Shown here piece by piece: positions 27,789 through 38,861 of a DNA stretch of 46,237 nucleotides. Under the pieces are notes generated by a model. The model searched no databases. It saw only the letters and a program-made list of their open reading frames with translations, and was not told the origin of the DNA. The position numbers were made by a program, and so were the translations under genes. Every line of letters begins with the position of its first letter. Position 1 is the first letter of the stretch. The stretch is from a virus. Location of the stretch: positions 1-46,237 of the IMG/VR virus record IMGVR_UViG_3300006027_000011. One strand, 5' to 3'.

Positions 27789-30700
27789 ATGGCCTATAAT
27801 TTTACAGATAAATATCCAGACATTGCGGACGTTGATCTAATATTGTCTCATCAATTGGTTGAGCAAATTTTCCGTTTGCACAGTACTCAATTTGAGGGGT
27901 CTCGCGCTGTTATTGTAGATGATGAAGTAGAATTTGAAATGGTTAATACCATACCAGATTCCTTAAGAGCAATAAGCAACAGTAGGATACTGGTTAGATA
28001 TGTTTGGACTCCAGACGAAACCACCTCTGAAAGATTTACATATGATTTAGCAGAAATGGAATTGCCACCTATTGTGCCACATTCTTTTTCCTCATTTGCT
28101 ATGAATCCAGAAAATGAGTATAAATTTAGTACTCCTTTAGTTGCTACAGCTATAGATGGATCTAGTCAATATTTAAGACATGGCTATGGATATTATAGAT
28201 TTGAGTTTGCGTTTCTTGGCGGTACAAGTGTTGGCTCTTCTAGTCCAGCTCGTGGAGATCTAAGTGATTACATTAGTACAGATTTCTTTAAAGTAGAAGA
28301 TGGTTTTGAAAAATCTAATTTTCAATTAGAACAAGCGGAATATCCATATCCAACTACGACCACAACAACCTTATCTCCTATAGTATCATATCCTGCTCCT
28401 GTAATTTTAAATGTAGGAACTTTAGAGTTTACTCAATTCAATGTTTTGCATTCCAAGTTACTTGACGGTACAGAGGATTATAAAGGTGCAGATATAATTA
28501 AGGGGAAATCTGAAGCTGGAGTAGTAAGTGAATATTATTACGATAATGATATAAAGTCTGAAAAAGTAATAGGAATTTTAACACCTCAAGAAAATGAATG
28601 TGATTTTTTAAGAAACCCTAATTCAGACGATAACTCTACTTATCTCAGATCGGCTCAAGACTTTACTTCCACTGAATTTTATTTACACGCAAAGATACCT
28701 GATTTTTCAAGAGTACTAAGTAAGATAAAAGAACAAAGTTTTCCAAATGCAAATATTTATGTAGATGTTGAAGCCAATACTCATGAAGACGCTACATTTA
28801 GAAAAATAGAAACTTATACAATTAATATAAACAACGCTCCTAATGTTGAAGAAAAATTTTTCACACTTAGATTAGATCATATCATTAATCACGAAAGTTT
28901 AATTTTTAATGAAGTTTCTTTTAGGTTATTATTGCGAGATGAAGAAAGCTTTTTAGTAGATTCATTTTATTCTAATGATTTTTCTTCTAATAAGTTATGC
29001 AATGCAGGGTTTTTCGGAGAAGTTACCACGACAACGACAACCTCTACGACAACTACTACGACTACCACAGCAGCACCAACGCCTATTGATAGCGTCACAT
29101 TTTCACAAGCTGGTAACGACTTAATACCTTATTTGCCAGTTGGTTCTGAACCTAATATTGGTAAGTTTGGATTTGCTGTTTCTATTAACAGTGTAGGAAA
29201 TATCGTAGCAGTTTCTAATCCATACCATAATGGATTTAATCAAGGTGATGAGAAGCATGGTTCAGTACATGTATATATGTGGAATGGTTTCGATTGGTAT
29301 CCATTTGGAGAGTTTTTCGGCAATCAAAGCACTACTTTTGGTAAGTCTATTACTTTGAGCGCCGATGGATTTTTGCTAGCTATTAGTGATGAAAATTATG
29401 TACGCATATATAGGTATGATACAGAAATTAATACTTGGGTTGTTTTAAATTCAATAGAAGTTGAAGAACAAGGTGGAAACAAACATGTTGATGTTTTACA
29501 TGTTGAGTTTGATGTTTCCGAAGGCAGTACATTAGCTGTTTCTTACTCAGTCGAAGACTCTTCTACTTATCCTAGACAGTCTGTTTCTAAATTATCTATA
29601 TATAGAGATAATGGTGAAGGGTACAGTAAACTAATAGATAATTTTACAAATGAGTTATCTACTTCAATTTCTGACATAAACAACATATTTGTATGTAGTA
29701 ATTCTATTAATCAAATTGATACAAACTTAGAAAATAATTTTAGACAACTAGGTAATACATTTAACTTTAAAGCTTACGATACGGCATCAGATATTGATGG
29801 CAATATAGTTGCTTTTCTTTTACCACAAAATCAAGCCGTTGACGGCTGGCCTTTTCCACATGGCGGTCTTTTAGCAATTAAAGCTTTTAGAAGAATAAAT
29901 GTTAGATATGAACAGCTAGGTTCTGATATTCTAATAGATACTACTGATAATTATTTAAGAAATAATCCTAATCTTGAACTTGTAGGAGCTAGAGGCAAGA
30001 TACAATCTAGTGATTTGATTAAGATTAGTGAAGAGGGTTTATTTTTAATTGTTAGAACTTTACATAGTACTGATCAAACACAAGCTGGAAAATTTGGTTC
30101 AATTAGCGTATACCAATACGATGAAGGAATAAGAGATTGGGTGGTATCAAAAAATGTAATAAGATTAGATGATTCTGAAGATTATACAGGTTTAAATTTT
30201 GGTCAAAGTTTTGACATGACTAACAGCGCCAATGTTATTGTTGCTGGTAGTAATAATACAGTTGATGGACAGCAAGGTATTTGCAGGGTTTACACAAAGA
30301 ATGGGTTTAGGATACCAGTAGTATTTAATGTTCCGGGTATTTTTCCTGAGCATATGCCTACCACTACAACGACAACTACGCCTGTGCCAACAACTACCAC
30401 AACTACCACAACTACTACTACCACTACTACAACTACAACTGTAGCACCTGTTAGGACAATTACATTTTTACCTGCAAGATCTATAAAAACAGTTAACACT
30501 CTTATCAGTGGTGCTGATGTTACAGGTGGGATAGTACCGGCGTATGCGCCATTTAGTAGAGTAATTCCACAGCACTTTCTCGATAAGGTTAGAGAAGGGA
30601 ATGTAACTCCAAGGATTTATTCTACTCACGGACAGCATTATTATTACCAAGACGACGTTAATCTCCATGTAGTAACTCATGGTGCCACTCGGTATGTGGC

Positions 30701-33700
30701 GGGTATGCCACACGGTTATAAATGGATTGATGATCCAACTAAGGATTATATTTATGGACGATTTGACGGACATTTAAATAACAAATATCATTGGTATGGT
30801 GTTGGTCAACGCGATCAAAGCATAAAAGGTAATGCTGGTTACAGAGGGGTGAAGACAAGAAATTTTGATTTTTATAGTCAAGAACGAGAAGCTTTTTTCT
30901 TTCATCGTGAAAACGATGTAACATATATGGGTTTAGCTTATCCTGAAGCTCTGAAACCTGATGGCAGTCCTAATACTGTTATGACGCAACCACAAGGGGC
31001 GTATGGTGGTAGATACGGTCTCGGACAGAGTGGTTTCTACGGAGCAGGACAAGGATCAGAGTACTGGCAAACGAGGGTCGAAACATTAGATTTTAATGGA
31101 CGATTAGTAGACATTTTTTGTGGATACTCATTAGAATTTACTCTTGATCCGAATCAACTTGGTGTGTTTATTTTTATCTGGAGGACTGGCACTGACAGCA
31201 ATGGCGTAACTAGCGTTATGCATGGCAATATAGCTGATGGTTTTTGGGTGTTTAGCTATAAAGCCACAGAAGCTCAAAGAAATGCACTTAGAAATACAAT
31301 ACCAGAAAATTTTCCTACGACATCTTTTGGAGATTATTTTGCTACATTTGACTATGAACCAACTACAACCCCTCCACCAGTATTGGAAATACCAACCCAA
31401 GCTATAACAACAACAACCGCACCGGCAGTACCGATAGAGGAAGAATGTAATCTACTTTCATACAAGACTCCTACGGATTTAATCGAACAAGACAGCTCAT
31501 CAGAAACTTATAATGAAATTGTTAGCGTTAGAGGTTTGAGTTCTGGTGCATACAGAGTGTTTGAGATAGGCGCTGATAATCAATTTAAAAGTGATTTTAA
31601 TAGAAATTCCGGTGGAACCGATGAGAGTCATTATCGTTTTCGACAAATATCATCCAGTTTTCAGTTAAATGCTCCTATTGTGGGGTACTCATCTTCTCCC
31701 AGATTTAAACTGACGGGATTTGCCATTGATTCAAAGTACAAGACTTACTTTAACGAAGTATACGAACGCAAATGGGATGCAGATACGGGTAGGGGTCTTG
31801 CTCGCAATGAATCTGGCTACCCCCAACCAGCAAAGGTGCATTATTGGACTGATAAGAATGGGGTGAGACAATCAAGAAAAGGTAATGATATAGAATTTTT
31901 AGAAGGCGAGCTTGTTGAATATAGAAATGAATCCAAGATATCACCGTTGTATACTTCCTCATTCTCGCGTAAGTCGTTGTCAACCGCCGGATGGAACTCT
32001 GTACCTTACGGCACATATAGAATTTTACAAACAAATATACTTGCTTATGGGGCGCATAAGCTACTACGAAACGTTCACGATAACGGGGGCGGGTATATTA
32101 GCGCTCAACAGGGCAACAGAACCATTCCTAGAACAGCTGATGGCTTTGCAAGAACAGATGGAGAATATTTCTTCTTGTTCACATTCTGTAATTCAGATGA
32201 AGTTCCAGAAGGATATCACGGCGATTGGCCTCGTGACCTGTCAAATTTACCAACAATTACTACTACTACAACTACGAGAGCGCCCACGCCTATTGATCCC
32301 GCTGCGCCAGTTTCAGAATATACTGCAATTAATGGTATTGAACCGTTTGACCGTTTTAGGGCAGACAGTTTGATAACACAAGATTATAAAGGTATTAATC
32401 GTAATACAAGAGAATCAGATATTATTAGTACTGACGGTAACGGTATACACTATGAATTTAATAATATAGCAATGAGCAATGACGGTGAGTTTATAGCTTT
32501 TACACACGGTTTTGATAATCATGGTAGTTTTCAAAATTCACAAAGTTCTTTCACTACAAACATTTCTGTGTTAAAGAGAGGTAAGTATTTTGATCTTGAA
32601 ACAAAGACTTATAATAGTATTCCAAGAGATAATAATGGAAACCTTATACCTAAGACATCTGAACTTCAATATGGATATTATCAAAATATTGTCTTGGAGG
32701 GAGCTGACAAAGATTTTGCAAATTTGCAAATCGAAAATGACCATCCTTATGTAAAACTTACTTTTAATGATAATAATAATGATGCTAGGTTATATGAATT
32801 GGCAAATGATGATTTTATAACCCTTGCTGATGGCTCCCAATATTTTGTGCCTACTTTCAAAAGAAAAGAACCAGATAATTATATTTTACACTATAGTGTT
32901 AATGGTGCTGCCTCTCCAATAAACATCCCCAGAAATCAGGCCCACGTTTTCCAAAGGAATGGATCTTTACAATTAACTAACCATTACCAAGGTGGCATGT
33001 CTAGAAAATCTATGCTTGTTCGTCAGGGTCTTGCTCCAATAGACGTTGCTGGTAAGACAGAGCCAAATGATTTGATAAAACTACATATTCTTGACATTAC
33101 CAGCGATAAACTTTCTGTTTATGGTCCGTATGGTATGCTCTTCCCAGTTTATTCCATAAATCACCCCTTAATCCGCTTGGCGGCTGGTAAACTAAGTGTT
33201 GGTGTGGGTAATTTCGGGTACATTCCTTACTTACCTTCAACGTCACTTTATCCTACTCACTTTGGCGCTCATGACCGTACTTACTCAGGAGAAGTCTCCG
33301 CAATAAGTGCTAATGGAAAAGTTATTGCTATATCTCATGATAATTACAAAGCTTTCACAAAAGATTATCTTAAATCTGACATTCGAGGAAAAAGGGTAGT
33401 AGTATACGAGTGGGGGATAGACGCACAAAAACCTTTGGCGAAACCTTCAGATGGTCGGGATGATATGTCTGGTAATCTTCAGCCACGATGGTTACTAATA
33501 ACTCATCAAATACAACTTAGACATCCAGACATGGATAGTGGTGAAATTTCTCCTTACCTTGATGAAGCATTCACTGTCTCTAGGCCGTATACAGTTCGTG
33601 TGATTGCATCAAAACTTAGCCATGACGGTAAGAGACTAGTCATCGCCTATTCAGCCACTACAGAAGTTGACGGAGAAGAGAGGACAGCACAGACTATTAG

Positions 33701-36700
33701 GGTATACGACCGTGTAGTGCATTGGGTTGGTGATCCAGTTACGGGTTTTGATAACTACAAAAGCAGAAGCGATGTTGCTGATGATGAAGTTCCAATAGAA
33801 ATGGCAGGCTGGGCGCAAAACGTAAATTACATAAGCAATGACGAAAAACTAGGCGGTGGACTAGACATTAAAGGCAAAGGAAATATAATTGATGTAGAAA
33901 TAAGCAAAGATGGCAGTGTAATAGCCATGTGCTTTGGTGCTAATTCTCAGTCCCCGACGACAACCGACAAAGGAAGTGTTAGGGTTATAAAGTTACAACA
34001 AACATATTCTCTACCCACTGAATTGCCAACTAGTTATCTTGACGAAAGAGCGGTCGATATACTACAACTTCCAAAGCAAAATAAATGGGTAACAACATTT
34101 GAGCAATTTGGAGTAAATATTTTCCCTCGCCTGCGTAATCAATCTGGACAGATAATAAGCGATGGGGCTGAAGAAAGATTCGGAATGTCCATCTCTATGA
34201 GTGCAAATGGGTCTTTGCTAGCAGTGGGCGCTAGCGCTGTGCTTAATAAGAAAATTTTCCCTACAGATAATTCTGTACGCCGTGTGCCAAATGAGCTTTT
34301 TGTCTATGATTTATCATCATTTAATGATACAGCTCCACCAGTTTTAGCACCAGAAGAAACTCAACCTGACGCTACAACAACATCGACTACAACTACTACA
34401 ACATCGACGACACCTCCTCCAACCGCTATCACAACGACCACAACAACCACTACGACAACAACTACTACTATTGCTCCAGTAACAAATAACCCTAAATGTT
34501 TGCCAGCTGTATCTTACTGGAAGACAGTAAATCTTCAGGCGCAACCGGCAGAAGATCCAAATACTCCGGGTCATAACAAAAGTCAGGTTAATCATCAAAA
34601 GGAAATATTTGTAATCAATCCTGATGCCCCCGTACCAAATACTAATAGAGTTAATTATGTAGAAGGTTTACTTTACGCAGAACCTCATGGCATCCAAGCT
34701 CATGATAGAATAATTCCCGGTTATGATTTTTATGTTTATCCTAATAATGCGTATACTATTTACAGTGATGCTAGAGTAACTAATTATTATTTTAAAGATA
34801 ATCCATTTATTCATATTACAGCTTCGCGTATAGATGAACATGAATTTCCCGGTGCTGGATTACAAAAGTATTTTAGTGGAATAATTACTCTTTTCTTGCG
34901 GGAGGGTTATGATACTTGGGATGGTGAAAGTTTTTTAATATTTTCAACTAAACGAGTAGTTGGTACTAACCCAAATTACATAAACGGAAAAGATGTTGCA
35001 CTTTTAGGTGTTGCAGAAGCGAATGCTCAAGGTTTCAATTGTGCCAGCCTGAATCAAAAAAACGAAGTTTGTTTAGATTATGATATTGATGTTGGCGTTG
35101 AAACTGTTGGCAGTCAACGTTACTATACTTTCAATGGGCTTTCTAGCTTAAATCATAAATTTAAATTAAGAAACGGTGTCTATCGTTTTAGAAATGTCTC
35201 AAGATCGCACCCAATTGGTTTCTATCCAGTTGATCAACCCCAAGGTTTTATAGATTGGGCTGTCCTGTATGCCAATGACAATACATTTGCATTGTCTTCT
35301 AATGTTAATTTTAGCTACGATTTAGACAGTACAAAGCATAGTCCAATACATGTCAAAAAGAATATTCAAGGTTTTGATGTAGCATATGCAGCAACTATAT
35401 GGAACCCCAATAGAGATCCATACACAATAGTACTAAATGTTGCAGATGATTTTGGAACAGCTAGCTATGAATGTTATAACCACGGCTTTATGGGTGGGGC
35501 TGCTAATTTAGTTTATGATAGCTCTTGTCCAGCGTTTGTTGAGCCTGAACCAGCGAGGGTTCCAGCTATCACAACGACAACCACTACCACTACAAGAAGT
35601 CCTATTGTTTTTCAAGAAGATCCCATATTTGACATCCCACCGCTTCCAGAAGGTTATGATAACTGGGAACATTGGTTTAATGACCAAGCTACAACCACGA
35701 CTACAACTACAGTAGAACCAATTGTAGTAGTAGAACCTGTACAACCGCGTGTCATAGTTACAACTACGCCCAAGCCATATGTCCCAGTTCTTACAATGCC
35801 GAGTGGCCCTACGTGTACGCCGTATGGGATTGTTCTTAAGAATAAAACTGATCAAGAAATACAAAATCGTGTCAGATCAAATCTAAATGTAGGTTACAAA
35901 GATTACAAACAAGGATTAATTAACACTGATGTACAAGATTGGAAATCTTATTCTTGGCTTCCAGATGCTAGACCTTGGGGTATGAAGTTTATTAACAGTT
36001 CGGCAGATGTAATTTTCGACAATAATATGAACATTATTGGTCATAATGATGCCCTCCCTGAATATTGGACTGACTATTTTGTTGGATCTCCAAATGGCAT
36101 ATCAGGAAATACTTATTTATCTCTCGCCGCTCCAAACATCTTGAGAGAAAAAGACGTGTACGAAATATACTTACTAGAAATTTCAGAAGATTCTCCAATC
36201 ACTGATTATGATTTTAGAGATAATCCTCATATTGAGTTAATACCTTTAGATAAAACAAAAACTAGAAAAAATTCCGTACCTTATTTCATTAGTACTAAAA
36301 GTTATTTATTCGACGCAAGAAACTCTGTTCGGGATAATGCTAGTTATAGTCCGTATATTAGCACTGATCCAAATGCAGACACCAGATGTGATTATTACTG
36401 GGGTAATGTTATACTAAGGATAAAAAAAGAGGCTAACAATTACTACAACCAGATTGATATTCCCGCTTATGACAAAAGAATAAGCAGAGAAATTAGAATT
36501 CAACGCGGCTTCTTTTCTATACTTTCACAATGGATGGAAGTAGTTAGATTTTATATTAATCAGGGTTCGTGTTCAAGACGGCACGTCGCTGGAACATACT
36601 TAAGTGACTATATTGTAAAACAAAAACAATCTATTGCAACAACACAAAATTCATTATTATCGGACACGTATAGGAGGGTAAAAATTAATGCACTTTCAAA

Positions 36701-38861
36701 CCTCTATTTAGATTCAGACACTAAAAACGTAAGAACTGAAAAAACTTATTACGAAACTGGCCCAAGTAAAAAATTAGTAGTTAGAAATGATGTTGATCCA
36801 CTGTTTTATCCCAAATACCAAAAAACAGGAAGAAGTTTAGATGTAAATGATGTTCGTGTGTATGATACTTTTTCAGTTTCTTCTGGAGTTTCTAGTTCCC
36901 AACGTAGTAAACCAAGTAGAATAAATGGCATTGCTAATATTAATGACCCGTCTCCATTCGTAGTATATAGAGATTATCCAGAAGATTTTAATAGTGTAAA
37001 TAAAACATTAGATTTTGGAATGGAAGAATTTGAGCAAAGATTTGTAGTATCTCTTTTTGATCCTGAAGCCAGAAATGTTATGACAAGAGAAGTTTTCTGT
37101 TTGCCAACAGACGGTGGTTTTGGATACTCTCAAAACAGAGAACAGTCTGAAAGTGCTACATTAAATCCAATTAGCTCCTTGTCAACTAACCCGTCTTCTT
37201 TCTCTTTTAGTTCTAGTGATGATACTAAATTTTCTTTTTCGGAGGATAATTCAGATTTCTTGGGTCCAGTAAATGTATATAGATCATCGTTTCTTAATGA
37301 CGGGGCAAATGCAAGTACAATTCCCGTTGGGGTTGACGTAGGAGACACATCAATAGACGGTGATTTTTATGCATACAGTTATCATTTATATGGAAGATTT
37401 CCAACCATCGTTGTTAAAAATTATACCAACAACGCCACCCACGCAACGATTGAGCCGGATGGAATCTTAGCAGGACATAAACTATCTTTAAAACAACTTA
37501 ATCCAAATAATTGGAGTGCAAAGCCTTTACTATTAGCTGTATCTTCTTTAGAGAGTGTTAAGATTTATTTGATAGATGGAACTAAATTCCTTACACCAAT
37601 TTTGTTAAAAGGAGGAATTGATTTTGAAAATCCATATCTTAACTTTATTAAAGAAAAAGGGTTTTTACCAGATGATAGAAATGCTAATTACTCTAAGCCG
37701 GAAAGTTTTATATCCCCCGTTGGATCTAATCGTAATAACGTTGTACAATCTCAAGATTCTGATAGAACAATAAGGCTACAACCAGACGAAGACTTAGTTA
37801 GAGATATTACTATTAGTTGGCACAATGTAGTTAAGTCCACTGCTTATAATATCATAGGTCGCGGAAAAGGTAATTATAACAAAAAAATGTACAAACATAT
37901 ACTAATTCCTAGACTTAACACAGCCGTAGAAGAATCTATAATAGATAGATCACAAAGATCAATAATTGATAATGTATATCCCACTGTTAATGATAATCAA
38001 GTAAGCCGCCTGTTAAGTCTTGCAAAGGTGCAAAATTTGAATAATATATTTGATCTTAATAACATATCTGATCCAGCATTTTATAGTGAAAATAGTGTAT
38101 TGTCTATTAAGATTAGCAATGCGGTCGCAGGAGAAAGTTTTGATATTGAATGGTGGCATAAGGGCGCAATAGTTAGAAATAGAAAACAAGCGTTAGCTGA
38201 TAAAAATGGCGTTTTAACAGACACGTTTGCGGGTGCTGGTCAGTGGGTTAACCATGTTAATCAATATGGCATGATATTCATGGGTGTAAATAGTATCCCT
38301 GTGCTTTCTGGAGAGGTTAAAGTTGTGGTTAGAAGAAGTAATATTTCGTCTCAAGTTGATTATATTCTTTCTACTAGACTTCCTCAAAAACGCCAAAGTG
38401 ATAATATGCGAAACAGTTTTATAGATTCAGCAGAATTAAGAGACAATGGCTATAGCAATAGCTTTATTCAAAGTTTAAGGGGTACTAGTTTCCAAGGGCC
38501 AGTTTCTTTAATTGCTGATGTAGACCAAGAATCTAACGTTCTTATAAATGAATTTAGACGCGATTCCACAAAGAGCAATTCATTTATAGAAGCTTTTGCT
38601 GGAGAAAATTATGGCTGGGACAATGTTGTTCTTAGGACTACAGATGGTGGCGTTGGCCCTAAGCCTGCGGATTTAATATTAGATTACAATGCACAATATA
38701 CTAGCGCAGCTATTTCATTACAACAAGATTTTATTACTGTGCCATCTATAACAACTGCTACTTTAACTTCTGACACAATTGTTGGTGGTGGAAGTATTAC
38801 TCCTGACGACACTTATGACGGTGGCGGGGGTGGCGGTGGTGGCGGTGGAGGAGGATACTAA
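27789..38861 (+). CDS. Giant multidomain virion/adhesin protein (3690 aa)
   Basis: One uninterrupted frame of 11 kb. Beta-rich domains are joined by Thr/Pro linkers at residues about 188, 413, 857, 1190, 1487, 2192, 2592, 2633 and 2656. Domains 2 and 5 (430-855 and 1505-2190) carry FG-GAP-like blades (FGFAVSINSVGNIVAVSN, FGKSITLSADGFLLAISD, SAISANGKVIAISHDN, FGMSISMSANGSLLAVGA), suggesting propellers as in integrin alpha. Residues about 2440-2575 look like a cupredoxin (His2474 and CYNHGFM at 2562-2568). The motif YxFxDNPxI occurs twice (2331, 2805). The C-terminus is almost all Gly. Ends with an SD overlapping Gly codons for the next gene. Likely a tail tip or fibre; role inferred. Confidence 0.72.
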   Translation: MAYNFTDKYPDIADVDLILSHQLVEQIFRLHSTQFEGSRAVIVDDEVEFEMVNTIPDSLRAISNSRILVRYVWTPDETTSERFTYDLAEMELPPIVPHSFSSFAMNPENEYKFSTPLVATAIDGSSQYLRHGYGYYRFEFAFLGGTSVGSSSPARGDLSDYISTDFFKVEDGFEKSNFQLEQAEYPYPTTTTTTLSPIVSYPAPVILNVGTLEFTQFNVLHSKLLDGTEDYKGADIIKGKSEAGVVSEYYYDNDIKSEKVIGILTPQENECDFLRNPNSDDNSTYLRSAQDFTSTEFYLHAKIPDFSRVLSKIKEQSFPNANIYVDVEANTHEDATFRKIETYTININNAPNVEEKFFTLRLDHIINHESLIFNEVSFRLLLRDEESFLVDSFYSNDFSSNKLCNAGFFGEVTTTTTTSTTTTTTTTAAPTPIDSVTFSQAGNDLIPYLPVGSEPNIGKFGFAVSINSVGNIVAVSNPYHNGFNQGDEKHGSVHVYMWNGFDWYPFGEFFGNQSTTFGKSITLSADGFLLAISDENYVRIYRYDTEINTWVVLNSIEVEEQGGNKHVDVLHVEFDVSEGSTLAVSYSVEDSSTYPRQSVSKLSIYRDNGEGYSKLIDNFTNELSTSISDINNIFVCSNSINQIDTNLENNFRQLGNTFNFKAYDTASDIDGNIVAFLLPQNQAVDGWPFPHGGLLAIKAFRRINVRYEQLGSDILIDTTDNYLRNNPNLELVGARGKIQSSDLIKISEEGLFLIVRTLHSTDQTQAGKFGSISVYQYDEGIRDWVVSKNVIRLDDSEDYTGLNFGQSFDMTNSANVIVAGSNNTVDGQQGICRVYTKNGFRIPVVFNVPGIFPEHMPTTTTTTTPVPTTTTTTTTTTTTTTTTTVAPVRTITFLPARSIKTVNTLISGADVTGGIVPAYAPFSRVIPQHFLDKVREGNVTPRIYSTHGQHYYYQDDVNLHVVTHGATRYVAGMPHGYKWIDDPTKDYIYGRFDGHLNNKYHWYGVGQRDQSIKGNAGYRGVKTRNFDFYSQEREAFFFHRENDVTYMGLAYPEALKPDGSPNTVMTQPQGAYGGRYGLGQSGFYGAGQGSEYWQTRVETLDFNGRLVDIFCGYSLEFTLDPNQLGVFIFIWRTGTDSNGVTSVMHGNIADGFWVFSYKATEAQRNALRNTIPENFPTTSFGDYFATFDYEPTTTPPPVLEIPTQAITTTTAPAVPIEEECNLLSYKTPTDLIEQDSSSETYNEIVSVRGLSSGAYRVFEIGADNQFKSDFNRNSGGTDESHYRFRQISSSFQLNAPIVGYSSSPRFKLTGFAIDSKYKTYFNEVYERKWDADTGRGLARNESGYPQPAKVHYWTDKNGVRQSRKGNDIEFLEGELVEYRNESKISPLYTSSFSRKSLSTAGWNSVPYGTYRILQTNILAYGAHKLLRNVHDNGGGYISAQQGNRTIPRTADGFARTDGEYFFLFTFCNSDEVPEGYHGDWPRDLSNLPTITTTTTTRAPTPIDPAAPVSEYTAINGIEPFDRFRADSLITQDYKGINRNTRESDIISTDGNGIHYEFNNIAMSNDGEFIAFTHGFDNHGSFQNSQSSFTTNISVLKRGKYFDLETKTYNSIPRDNNGNLIPKTSELQYGYYQNIVLEGADKDFANLQIENDHPYVKLTFNDNNNDARLYELANDDFITLADGSQYFVPTFKRKEPDNYILHYSVNGAASPINIPRNQAHVFQRNGSLQLTNHYQGGMSRKSMLVRQGLAPIDVAGKTEPNDLIKLHILDITSDKLSVYGPYGMLFPVYSINHPLIRLAAGKLSVGVGNFGYIPYLPSTSLYPTHFGAHDRTYSGEVSAISANGKVIAISHDNYKAFTKDYLKSDIRGKRVVVYEWGIDAQKPLAKPSDGRDDMSGNLQPRWLLITHQIQLRHPDMDSGEISPYLDEAFTVSRPYTVRVIASKLSHDGKRLVIAYSATTEVDGEERTAQTIRVYDRVVHWVGDPVTGFDNYKSRSDVADDEVPIEMAGWAQNVNYISNDEKLGGGLDIKGKGNIIDVEISKDGSVIAMCFGANSQSPTTTDKGSVRVIKLQQTYSLPTELPTSYLDERAVDILQLPKQNKWVTTFEQFGVNIFPRLRNQSGQIISDGAEERFGMSISMSANGSLLAVGASAVLNKKIFPTDNSVRRVPNELFVYDLSSFNDTAPPVLAPEETQPDATTTSTTTTTTSTTPPPTAITTTTTTTTTTTTTIAPVTNNPKCLPAVSYWKTVNLQAQPAEDPNTPGHNKSQVNHQKEIFVINPDAPVPNTNRVNYVEGLLYAEPHGIQAHDRIIPGYDFYVYPNNAYTIYSDARVTNYYFKDNPFIHITASRIDEHEFPGAGLQKYFSGIITLFLREGYDTWDGESFLIFSTKRVVGTNPNYINGKDVALLGVAEANAQGFNCASLNQKNEVCLDYDIDVGVETVGSQRYYTFNGLSSLNHKFKLRNGVYRFRNVSRSHPIGFYPVDQPQGFIDWAVLYANDNTFALSSNVNFSYDLDSTKHSPIHVKKNIQGFDVAYAATIWNPNRDPYTIVLNVADDFGTASYECYNHGFMGGAANLVYDSSCPAFVEPEPARVPAITTTTTTTTRSPIVFQEDPIFDIPPLPEGYDNWEHWFNDQATTTTTTTVEPIVVVEPVQPRVIVTTTPKPYVPVLTMPSGPTCTPYGIVLKNKTDQEIQNRVRSNLNVGYKDYKQGLINTDVQDWKSYSWLPDARPWGMKFINSSADVIFDNNMNIIGHNDALPEYWTDYFVGSPNGISGNTYLSLAAPNILREKDVYEIYLLEISEDSPITDYDFRDNPHIELIPLDKTKTRKNSVPYFISTKSYLFDARNSVRDNASYSPYISTDPNADTRCDYYWGNVILRIKKEANNYYNQIDIPAYDKRISREIRIQRGFFSILSQWMEVVRFYINQGSCSRRHVAGTYLSDYIVKQKQSIATTQNSLLSDTYRRVKINALSNLYLDSDTKNVRTEKTYYETGPSKKLVVRNDVDPLFYPKYQKTGRSLDVNDVRVYDTFSVSSGVSSSQRSKPSRINGIANINDPSPFVVYRDYPEDFNSVNKTLDFGMEEFEQRFVVSLFDPEARNVMTREVFCLPTDGGFGYSQNREQSESATLNPISSLSTNPSSFSFSSSDDTKFSFSEDNSDFLGPVNVYRSSFLNDGANASTIPVGVDVGDTSIDGDFYAYSYHLYGRFPTIVVKNYTNNATHATIEPDGILAGHKLSLKQLNPNNWSAKPLLLAVSSLESVKIYLIDGTKFLTPILLKGGIDFENPYLNFIKEKGFLPDDRNANYSKPESFISPVGSNRNNVVQSQDSDRTIRLQPDEDLVRDITISWHNVVKSTAYNIIGRGKGNYNKKMYKHILIPRLNTAVEESIIDRSQRSIIDNVYPTVNDNQVSRLLSLAKVQNLNNIFDLNNISDPAFYSENSVLSIKISNAVAGESFDIEWWHKGAIVRNRKQALADKNGVLTDTFAGAGQWVNHVNQYGMIFMGVNSIPVLSGEVKVVVRRSNISSQVDYILSTRLPQKRQSDNMRNSFIDSAELRDNGYSNSFIQSLRGTSFQGPVSLIADVDQESNVLINEFRRDSTKSNSFIEAFAGENYGWDNVVLRTTDGGVGPKPADLILDYNAQYTSAAISLQQDFITVPSITTATLTSDTIVGGGSITPDDTYDGGGGGGGGGGGGY
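29024..29084 (+). repeat. Thr codon tract before the first propeller
   Basis: Encodes VTTTTTTSTTTTTTTTAAPT. Mixed ACN codons. It separates the N-terminal domains from the FG-GAP-like repeats. Confidence 0.9.
30358..30450 (+). repeat. Longest uninterrupted Thr run of the giant gene
   Basis: About 24 Thr in two blocks split by PVP, then VAP. All four ACN codons are used. On the opposite strand it makes a spurious poly-Val frame. Confidence 0.9.
34366..34480 (+). repeat. Compound Thr/Ser/Pro tract
   Basis: TTTSTTTTTTSTTPPPTA then ITTTTTTTTTTTTTIAP. It splits the second propeller from the domain that precedes the cupredoxin-like part. Confidence 0.9.
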
